Source of the DNA: Streptomonospora nanhaiensis | GTDB lineage: Bacteria > Actinomycetota > Actinomycetes > Streptosporangiales > Streptosporangiaceae | Assembly (NCBI RefSeq): GCF_026642255.1 | Contig: NZ_CP113264.1 | Coordinates: forward strand, 496,001-560,000 | Direction of reading: 5' to 3' | Length of the DNA: 64,000 bases | In this document: in pieces, positions 57,852 through 64,000 of the stretch | Position numbering within the stretch: position 1 is the stretch's first letter | How the letters are laid out: each line of letters begins with the position of its first letter | The notes under the pieces: model-generated | What the model was told of the DNA's origin: nothing | The model's input: only the letters and a program-made list of their open reading frames with translations | The model's database searches: none | Translations under genes and position numbers: made by a program

Positions 57852-60311
57852 TCACGGGCGCCCCTCCGGGGCCGCGTCCGTCCGGGGGGCGTCCGCGCAG
57901 TTCATGGCGCCCATCACACGCCAGAGCGCCCCGGCGTAGGCCGGGTCGCCCGTGTAGTCCGAGTGGCCCAGGATCTCGGGCCTCCTGGCCTCGCCCGGCG
58001 GGGCGTCGTAGCCCCGCGGGTCCGGGATCGGCTCCGCCTGTTCCACGGTGAGCAGGTCCCCCTCCCCTCCGGACGCGTCCCGCAACCGCACCGGTCCGGC
58101 GATCGCGTCCGTGACGCGCCACAGGTTGTGCCACACCGACACCCGCTCCCGCAGGTCGGCGAACGGCCCCGGCCCGAAGTAGGCCGGGAAGTACCTGGCG
58201 TACAGGCGGTCCAGCGGTGAGCCGTGCGTGATCAGCGCGATCCGGCCCAGGCAGTCGGACGGCAGCTGCCACACCGTCGCCGCCGCCAGCACCGAACCCT
58301 GTGAGTGCCCGGACAGCACCACGTCGGTGTCCTCCCGGGTCATCCTCGCCACCCTCGCGGACAGCTGGGGCACGGCACGCTCCGCGTAGGACGGCGGCGC
58401 CAGCGGGTGGGCCGCACGCGGCCAGAACGTGCCGACGTCCCACAGCGCGCCGACCGCCTGCCGCGTCGGCCGGTCGCGGTACGCGCTGCGCCCGATCAGC
58501 GCCAGCGCCACCAGGGACGCCCCGCCGAGCAGCGAACCGACGCCGATCAGACCCGACACCGTGCCCTGGGCGACCCCCTGGGCCCCGCCCGCCACGGCCG
58601 TCGCCGCGGGGACCGGTCCGGCCCCCAGGTTGCCGGTCAGGGTCGAGTAGAGCGCCAGGACCCCCAGCGCCCCCGCGGGGAGGAGGAGGGCCACCATCAC
58701 GGAGGGCAGCACCTCGGTCATCCGCCCCGCCGCCCGCGCCCGCGCGATCTCCCAGGTACGGCGGTCGAGCACGCTGCGCGCGTAGTCCTCGGCGACCTTC
58801 GGGAGGTGCGCCCGCGTGCTCCGGCGCAGTTCCAGCGCGAGCATCGCCACCAGCCCCACCGCGATGGCCGCCTCCAGCGCGAAGGTCAGCTGGAGCCACG
58901 AGTAGGCCGAGGGCGCGGACAGGGGCAGGCAGGGGGCGCCGGGCGCGGACAGGGAGCCGCAGCCGCTCAGCCAGAGAGAGCCCTGGTAGACCAGGGCCGC
59001 GGAGAAGCCGCCGCCCAGGAGGGCGCCCAGGGCGGCCGTGGCCGGCCCGGCCAGGCCGCGCATCGCCGCCCCGTCGTGGGCCCGGTCGGCGGCGAACAGC
59101 ACCAGCGCGGCGGCCAGCATCAGCAGGACCAGGGACGCCTGCACGGCGAACAGCGTGTTGAGGATCGCCCCGTTGCCGGGCAGCCGTCCGGCGGCCGCCC
59201 ACTCCGGGCGCGGCCACGCCGTGTACACGGCCACCGCGATGCCCAGGACCAGGGTGGCGTCGCGCAGGAGGCGGCAGACCCGGTCGGCCCGGGCGTTCCA
59301 GCGCGGGTCCACGCCGGGGACCAGGACGCTCAGGGCGCTCCCCCCGACCACCGCCGAGAGCAGGACCGCCAGCACGGTCCCGGCCCCCCACAGGACGGAG
59401 TCGCCGCCGGGTCCGCCCGACGGGGAGATCAGGTCGTGCCGGAGGGCGGGGACGAGCAGGAGCGCGGCGACGGTCCCCAGCGCCACCGAGATGTGGGCCG
59501 AGCGCAGCCTGGCCATGGTCTCGCTGTTGCGCCAGAAGTCGGCGTGGCTCAGCGGCGCCGCCGCGCTCTCCCGGGGCGGCACCGCCGGGGAGACCACCTC
59601 GTAGTCGGCGGCGGTGCGCCGCGACAGCCGCCACAGCACCAGCACCACGGCCACCGGCAGCACGGCGCCGACCAGCAGGGCCGTCCCCGGCGCGGACAGC
59701 AGCGACGCGGGCGAGGCCAGGAACGCCAGCCACGGGAGCACCCGGACGCACTCCTCGCCCTGCCCGGCGGCGCACTGCCAGGCGACGAGGTCCATGCCGA
59801 TCCCCCCGGCGGCCAGGGTGATGAGCATCGTCAGCGTCAGCGCCAGCAGGCGCACGCCCGCCCCGTACGCGTTGTTGGCCAGCCGGCGCACGCCCGTGGG
59901 GGAGCGGTCCATCCGCCCGGGCCGCATCCAGTACGCGACGTTGATCAGCATGAACGGCAGCAGGAGCAGCCACAGCGCCCGGGAGGACCTGCCGGAGGTG
60001 AGGTTGCCCCAGGCGAAGATCTCCCGGCGCACCCCGGGAACGGTCTCGGTGTCGGCCTTGCGCCGCCACCGGAAGAAACCGGCCAGGCGGTCGCCGCCCA
60101 CCCGCATGGCGGGCTCGACGTCCAGCAGCTCCTCGGCCTGGCCGCCGCTGACGCCGTGCACGCGCAGCTCCACGCAGTTGTGCGCGGCAGGGCCCGGTGC
60201 GGTCGGGGCGGAGGCGGGCTCGGGGGCGGACGGGGAGGAGACGACGACGGGGGGGACGGGGGCGGTCGGGGCAGGCTCATGGGCGCTGAGGGGGGCGGTG
60301 AGGTCCGACAT
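57852..60311 (-). CDS. Large integral membrane protein with C-terminal alpha/beta-hydrolase domain
   Basis: 819 residues. After a ~60-residue Pro/Ala/Ser head comes NCVELRVHGVSGG, then about twelve hydrophobic helices interspersed with loops, and a C-terminal lipase/hydrolase-like part with LSGHSQGSVLAA (Ser670), Asp735 in WRVTDAIAGP and His783 in LGHSDYTGDP, a plausible catalytic triad. I know the family only as membrane proteins of unknown function in actinobacteria. ATG 60311 has AGGA ~9 nt upstream; ATG 60320 is in frame. It is next to the zinc-peptidase genes. Confidence 0.85.
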   Translation of the reverse strand: MSDLTAPLSAHEPAPTAPVPPVVVSSPSAPEPASAPTAPGPAAHNCVELRVHGVSGGQAEELLDVEPAMRVGGDRLAGFFRWRRKADTETVPGVRREIFAWGNLTSGRSSRALWLLLLPFMLINVAYWMRPGRMDRSPTGVRRLANNAYGAGVRLLALTLTMLITLAAGGIGMDLVAWQCAAGQGEECVRVLPWLAFLASPASLLSAPGTALLVGAVLPVAVVLVLWRLSRRTAADYEVVSPAVPPRESAAAPLSHADFWRNSETMARLRSAHISVALGTVAALLLVPALRHDLISPSGGPGGDSVLWGAGTVLAVLLSAVVGGSALSVLVPGVDPRWNARADRVCRLLRDATLVLGIAVAVYTAWPRPEWAAAGRLPGNGAILNTLFAVQASLVLLMLAAALVLFAADRAHDGAAMRGLAGPATAALGALLGGGFSAALVYQGSLWLSGCGSLSAPGAPCLPLSAPSAYSWLQLTFALEAAIAVGLVAMLALELRRSTRAHLPKVAEDYARSVLDRRTWEIARARAAGRMTEVLPSVMVALLLPAGALGVLALYSTLTGNLGAGPVPAATAVAGGAQGVAQGTVSGLIGVGSLLGGASLVALALIGRSAYRDRPTRQAVGALWDVGTFWPRAAHPLAPPSYAERAVPQLSARVARMTREDTDVVLSGHSQGSVLAAATVWQLPSDCLGRIALITHGSPLDRLYARYFPAYFGPGPFADLRERVSVWHNLWRVTDAIAGPVRLRDASGGEGDLLTVEQAEPIPDPRGYDAPPGEARRPEILGHSDYTGDPAYAGALWRVMGAMNCADAPRTDAAPEGRP

Positions 60312-60526
60312 GTCAAGCATCCTGCCACGCTGCGTGTCCGAGCGACAGCACCGGAGAAGACCTGGGGACGGCCCCGACGGGCCGGGCCGACCGCGCGGAT
60401 CCCCTGTCCCGCAGCGCTTCCGCGCCGTCCCGCGCGCCCGTGCCGCCCGGGACGCGGGGCCCGCGGCCGGTCCGGCGCACCGGGCGGCCCGGTCCGGCGC
60501 ACCGCCCGCGCGTCCGGAGCCGGCGC

Positions 60527-61540
60527 TCAGTGCACGAGCGTCTCGTCGTCCAGGTCCCAGGTGTTGCAGGCGGCCGGAGTCTGCTCCTCCCAGCCCCGGC
60601 TGGTCCAGTGCACGCTGTTGTCCGCCGACCCGTGCGTGCGCTCCTCCTCGCCGCCGTCCTCGCGGTCGGCGGTCGCCCTGGCGTCGCCGAGGACCGCCTC
60701 GAAGTCGTCCTCGTCCAGCGGGAAGCTCACGCGGACGGAGGCCAGGAACGCACCGGACAGGCAGTTCGCCTGTAGCTCGCTGCGGCGCGTCCACGCGTTC
60801 CGCTCCAGGGGGTCCTCCTCCAGCTGGCGCTGCTCGTGGTAGTACTCCAGCAGCCCCGACTCGCCCTGGACGTGGTGGCCGTACTCGTGGGCCAGCAGGG
60901 ACGCGTACACCACCGGCCGCGTGGCGCCGTTCCACTTCTCCACCACGTCGGCGGTCCCGATGTAGATGCTCGTGCTCGCACGGCAGTAGAACGCGCCCGC
61001 CTGCGACGGGTAGGGGCGGCACGGGCTCACCCCGGGCTCGTCCCAGAACACCCGCTCCGGCGGGGTGAAGGGGATGCCCGCGCGGGCGAACTGGGTCGCC
61101 CAGGCGTCGTCGAGGCAGTCCGCCACCGAGTCCAGGAAGCCCTTCATCGACTCCGTGTCGTCCACGTCCAGCCCGGGCGCCGGGCACGGGCGCGGACTCA
61201 GGCGGCCGGTCCCGTACAGCGGGTTCGCGACCAGGGCCTCGTGCCCCGACGGGCTCTCCCGCTGCCCGAACGGGTCGGCCAGGCCGGTGGCCGCGGCGTC
61301 CCCCGAGGGGCTCTGCCCCGGCTTGTCGTCGAAGTCGGTGTCGGGCGCCGAGCCGTCACCGCCCCCCTCGGGCGCCGCGCCGGAACCGGAGGCCTCCTCG
61401 CTGACGGTCGTCCAGGACAGCATCGCCAGCGCCAGGAGCACCACCACGAGGGCGGTCACCATACCGAGCGCCCGCCGGTCGGCGCGCCGCGCCTGACCGG
61501 GCGGTGCCGAACGGGGAGACTCACCGAACCCTGCGTACAC
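60527..61540 (-). CDS. Neutral zinc metallopeptidase, membrane-anchored (first copy)
   Basis: A 337-residue enzyme of the putative neutral zinc metallopeptidase family. A single N-terminal helix (~26-44) anchors it; a linker follows, then the domain with HEYGHHVQ (His218, Glu219, His222), RRSELQANCLSGAFLA and a final CNTWDL. Four cysteines (PCPA, DCLD, SPCR, FYCR) probably form disulfides outside the cell. It is closely similar to the next gene, so the two arose by duplication. The substrate is unknown. Confidence 0.9.
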   Translation of the reverse strand: MYAGFGESPRSAPPGQARRADRRALGMVTALVVVLLALAMLSWTTVSEEASGSGAAPEGGGDGSAPDTDFDDKPGQSPSGDAAATGLADPFGQRESPSGHEALVANPLYGTGRLSPRPCPAPGLDVDDTESMKGFLDSVADCLDDAWATQFARAGIPFTPPERVFWDEPGVSPCRPYPSQAGAFYCRASTSIYIGTADVVEKWNGATRPVVYASLLAHEYGHHVQGESGLLEYYHEQRQLEEDPLERNAWTRRSELQANCLSGAFLASVRVSFPLDEDDFEAVLGDARATADREDGGEEERTHGSADNSVHWTSRGWEEQTPAACNTWDLDDETLVH

Positions 61541-61615
61541 CCCTGTCCGCCCGCCCTGTCGTCGCCGTCGGCCGGGCCGGACGGCCAGGCCCCTGTCCGC
61601 GCCCCCGCGAGCGCC

Positions 61616-62557
61616 TCACTCGACCAGGTCCTCGGGGGCGTCCCAGGTGTTGCACGCCCCCGGGTCCACGCGGTCCATGCCGTGCGCCGTCCACAGGCGG
61701 CCGTTGCGCGCCGAGCCGTGGGTGTGGTCCCCGCCGCGGTCGGACCGGAGGCCGACGTCGTCGAGGATATTCTCCCGCTCGGCCCCGCCGTGGCCGAGCC
61801 CCGGGCCGGAGGCGCCCAGGAACACCCCGCCCAGGCAGTTCGCCTGGAGCTCGTTGCGCCTGGTCAGCTCGTCGGCGGTCTCGCGGTCCACCCCGGCGCG
61901 GGCCTCGTGGAACTCGGCGAGGATGCGCGACTGGCCCTGCACGTGGTGCCCGTACTCGTGGCTGAGCAGGAACGTGTACGCCTCGGGCCTGTCGCTCCCG
62001 GCCGAGGCCTCCACGATGTCCTCGACCCCCAGGTAGAGGCCCTGGTTGGCCTGGCAGTAGAACGCGGCGGTGCCCTGCGTCGGGAACGCGCCGCACGGGC
62101 TGTGCCCCGCCGAGTACCAGTACACGCGGTTGGGGGACGAGAACTCCATCCCCGCCGACGCGAAGTAGGCGCTCCACGCCCGGTCGAGGCAGTCGGCGAT
62201 CTCGTGGACGAACCCCTCCACGGACTCCGGGTCCTCCGGGTCCAGCTCGGGGGCCTCGCAGGTGACCTCGCCGAGCTCCCCGATCCGGTACAGCGGGTTG
62301 TCGCCGAGCATGTCCCCTCCCGTGGACACGGCCCGCTGGTGCTCGCCGCCCCCGTCGGCCGGGCCGGCCGACGCCACCGGGTGGGACCACGCGGCGTCGG
62401 AGGAGGACAGCATCGCCGAGAACGCCAGGAAACCGGTGAAGGCGACCGCGGCCAGCCCCGTTCCGAGCGTGAGGGACACGCCGAGCCCCATCCGCTGGAA
62501 GAACCCGGGCCGCTCCGACCAGAACTCCGGGACCGGGGCCGGCCCGCGCCTCACCAC
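61616..62557 (-). CDS. Neutral zinc metallopeptidase, membrane-anchored (second copy)
   Basis: A 313-residue paralogue of the gene at 60.5 kb with the same layout: anchor helix ~28-50, HEYGHHVQ (His200, Glu201, His204), RRNELQANCLGGVFLG and CNTWDA near the end. Both retain the zinc ligands. GTG 62557 follows GGGAGG by 5 nt. The two genes are co-directional, 75 bp apart. It is divergent from the DUF2207 gene, 87 bp away. Confidence 0.9.
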   Translation of the reverse strand: MVRRGPAPVPEFWSERPGFFQRMGLGVSLTLGTGLAAVAFTGFLAFSAMLSSSDAAWSHPVASAGPADGGGEHQRAVSTGGDMLGDNPLYRIGELGEVTCEAPELDPEDPESVEGFVHEIADCLDRAWSAYFASAGMEFSSPNRVYWYSAGHSPCGAFPTQGTAAFYCQANQGLYLGVEDIVEASAGSDRPEAYTFLLSHEYGHHVQGQSRILAEFHEARAGVDRETADELTRRNELQANCLGGVFLGASGPGLGHGGAERENILDDVGLRSDRGGDHTHGSARNGRLWTAHGMDRVDPGACNTWDAPEDLVE

Positions 62558-62644
62558 GGCCGCCTCCCGGGGGCCGGGAGCACGGAGCCGCCCGCGGTGC
62601 CCTGTGACAACAGCGCGCGGGGGGACCGGATAGGCTCTCGCGTC

Positions 62645-64000
62645 ATGTGGTGGGTCGGCTCCTGGCGCCCGGCCGTCGTGGCGACGACGGTCCTCTCGGT
62701 GTGCTCCGTGCTGGTCACGGCGCCTGGCGTCGTGTGGCCGGAAGGGGAGGCCCACGCCGCGACGGCAGCCGCGCCGGCCACCACAGTACCGGGGGGCGCG
62801 CCGGACCGGACCGGCGCGGTCGGCCTCGGGAGCGCGGCCGATCCGCTGATCACCAACGACGTCAGACTGGAGCTCGACCGCGCGGGGGTCCTCCACGGCG
62901 AGGAGACCATCACCTTCAGCGGCGGGGCCCCCGCGGAGTTCACCAGGGCCCTCACCGAGACGATGCTCTACGACACGGACCACGACAGGAAGTTCGAGGT
63001 CACCGGTGTCGAGGCGACCGACCTGGACGGCAGCCCCCTGGCCGTCGAGGTCGAGAAGACGGACGGGACGCTGTACGCGCGGATCCCCACCGCGGCCACC
63101 GCCGGCGTGGTGCTCACCTACAGGGTGGGCGGGACCGTGAGCGAGGTCACCCAGGGCGTCCAGATGGAGTGGAGGGCCGTCGGCGCCTACAGCCACACCG
63201 TGGAGTCCACCGACGTCACCGTGACCGCGCCCATGCCGCCCGAGGCGCTCTCGTGCCTGGCGGGCGAACCGCGCAGCGCCATGTACTGCACCGCGTCCGA
63301 CATGGGGCCGGAGGCGGGCGTCGCCCACTTCCTCCAGGCGGACATGGAGCCCGACGACCGGCTGGACATCGTCGTCAACTACCCCTCGGGCACCGCCGAG
63401 GGCGAACCCATCCTCACCCGGAGGTGGTCGCTCGCGTCCGCCTTCGCGGTGACCCCGGCGACCGCCGGCGTGTTCGGCCTCCTCCTCGTCGTCCTGGTCG
63501 GCGGCCTGGCCGTGCTGATCCGGGTGCGGGGACGGGACGAGCGCGCGCTGCGCCGGGAGGCCTCCGAGGGCGACCACGCGCCGGTCGAGGAGGGCGAGCG
63601 GGGGCAGCTGAGGTTCGCGCCCCCGGACGACGTGCACCCCGGCCAGATCGGCACCCTCATCGACGAACGCGTCGACATCGCCGACCTCACCGGGGCGGTG
63701 CTCGACCTCGCGGTGCGGGGCTACATCCGGCTGGAGGAGCTGCCGCACGAGCACTTCACGTCCGTCGACTGGCGCCTGGTGCGGCTCGACGGCCCCCCGG
63801 GGGAGACCCTGCTGGCCTCCGAGTGGCTGCTGCTGGACGCCCTCTTCGGCGAGCGGCGCACGGTGCGGCTGTCGCAGCTGGGGTCGCCGCGGGCCTCCGC
63901 CGACTTCCCCGCCAGGATCGACCGCGTGCGCGAGGAGCTGTACCGGGACATGGTGCGGCTCAAGTGGTTCGCCCGGTCGCCGAGCCAGGTGCGCACCCGC
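62645..64000 (+). CDS. DUF2207 membrane protein, 5' part (cut by window edge)
   Basis: 452 codons are in the window, none of them a stop. A signal (VVATTVLSVCSVLVTAPGVV) is followed by an extracellular DUF2207-type beta domain (ITNDVRLELDRAGVLHGEETITF, WRAVGAYSHTVESTDVTV), a membrane helix at about residues 270-297 (TPATAGVFGLLLVVLVGGLAVLI) and an intracellular domain (GTLIDERVDIADLTGAVLDLAVRGYI). Family function is unknown. TAGGCT (62631-62636) lies 8 nt before ATG 62645, so it is probably leaderless. It is divergent from the zinc peptidases. Confidence 0.9.
   Translation, partial: MWWVGSWRPAVVATTVLSVCSVLVTAPGVVWPEGEAHAATAAAPATTVPGGAPDRTGAVGLGSAADPLITNDVRLELDRAGVLHGEETITFSGGAPAEFTRALTETMLYDTDHDRKFEVTGVEATDLDGSPLAVEVEKTDGTLYARIPTAATAGVVLTYRVGGTVSEVTQGVQMEWRAVGAYSHTVESTDVTVTAPMPPEALSCLAGEPRSAMYCTASDMGPEAGVAHFLQADMEPDDRLDIVVNYPSGTAEGEPILTRRWSLASAFAVTPATAGVFGLLLVVLVGGLAVLIRVRGRDERALRREASEGDHAPVEEGERGQLRFAPPDDVHPGQIGTLIDERVDIADLTGAVLDLAVRGYIRLEELPHEHFTSVDWRLVRLDGPPGETLLASEWLLLDALFGERRTVRLSQLGSPRASADFPARIDRVREELYRDMVRLKWFARSPSQVRTR

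Overview
The window is 64 kb of very GC-rich DNA whose genes use almost only G or C in third codon positions. It carries mycothiol genes (mshA, mshD), GlnR, Rex, an actinobacterial bS22-type 32-residue protein, MurT/GatD and many leaderless promoters. This is a filamentous actinomycete chromosome; gene content and order fit Streptosporangiales, most likely a Nocardiopsis-like member of Nocardiopsaceae (inference). Several blocks match gene orders I know from Streptomyces (purF/purM, glnR, mshD, pst) and from Mycobacterium (mshA-ybjN-gpmA; hemACDB; hemL plus phosphatase; bS22 plus epimerase).

Layout. 0-3 kb: purine genes (purM start, purF), an SCP-2-like gene and a DUF47 phosphate-accessory gene without its usual Pit transporter. 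3.4-7.6 kb: an accessory stretch with an MFS exporter, an Atu4866 protein divergent from an XRE regulator, a nucleoside hydrolase and a 57-bp tandem repeat array. 7.6-14.7 kb: pstCAB behind a PHO box but without pstS, then mshD, a secreted anchored protein, glnR, a MoaD/ThiS-like protein and a glutaredoxin-like protein. 14.9-21.3 kb: a rex-hemA-hemC-hemD-hemB cluster with a Rex operator on its promoter. 21.4-27.8 kb: a Prim-Pol-like protein, a NarL-type two-component system divergent from a two-gene ABC transporter, rraA and a PAP2 phosphatase. 28-29.9 kb: a two-gene ATPase/RloB module resembling AbiL/RloAB phage defence. 30-37.4 kb: hemL, a phosphatase, bS22, an epimerase-like protein lacking its catalytic pair, a HAD phosphatase, a membrane protein with an ABM-like tail, an LmeA-like protein and a thioredoxin-like protein. 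37.4-39.3 kb: a leaderless cysteine-rich leader peptide ahead of sseA and DUF1416. 39.7-43.9 kb: a large unknown membrane protein and murT-gatD. 44-50.6 kb: quinone oxidoreductase, a DUF4352 protein, ygfZ, a stand-alone 12-codon mini-ORF followed at once by a hairpin, a nitrobindin-like protein, a GIDE-domain protein, DsrE, gpmA and YbjN. 50.6-64 kb: mshA, DUF523/DUF1722 divergent from photolyase, a macrodomain protein, a BlaI/M56 pair, DUF2516, an 819-residue membrane hydrolase, two zinc metallopeptidases and a truncated DUF2207 gene.

How it works together. The window is mostly housekeeping: heme synthesis tied to redox through Rex, phosphate uptake through PhoP, nitrogen control (GlnR), mycothiol redox chemistry, sulfur transfer under a probable cysteine attenuator, and peptidoglycan amidation. 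The accessory pieces are the RloAB-like module, the repeat array, the MFS/XRE stretch and the envelope protease cluster at the right end. At least 13 genes start 6-8 nt after a TANNNT element, so leaderless translation appears common. No tRNA, rRNA, CRISPR array, insertion sequence or prophage was recognised.
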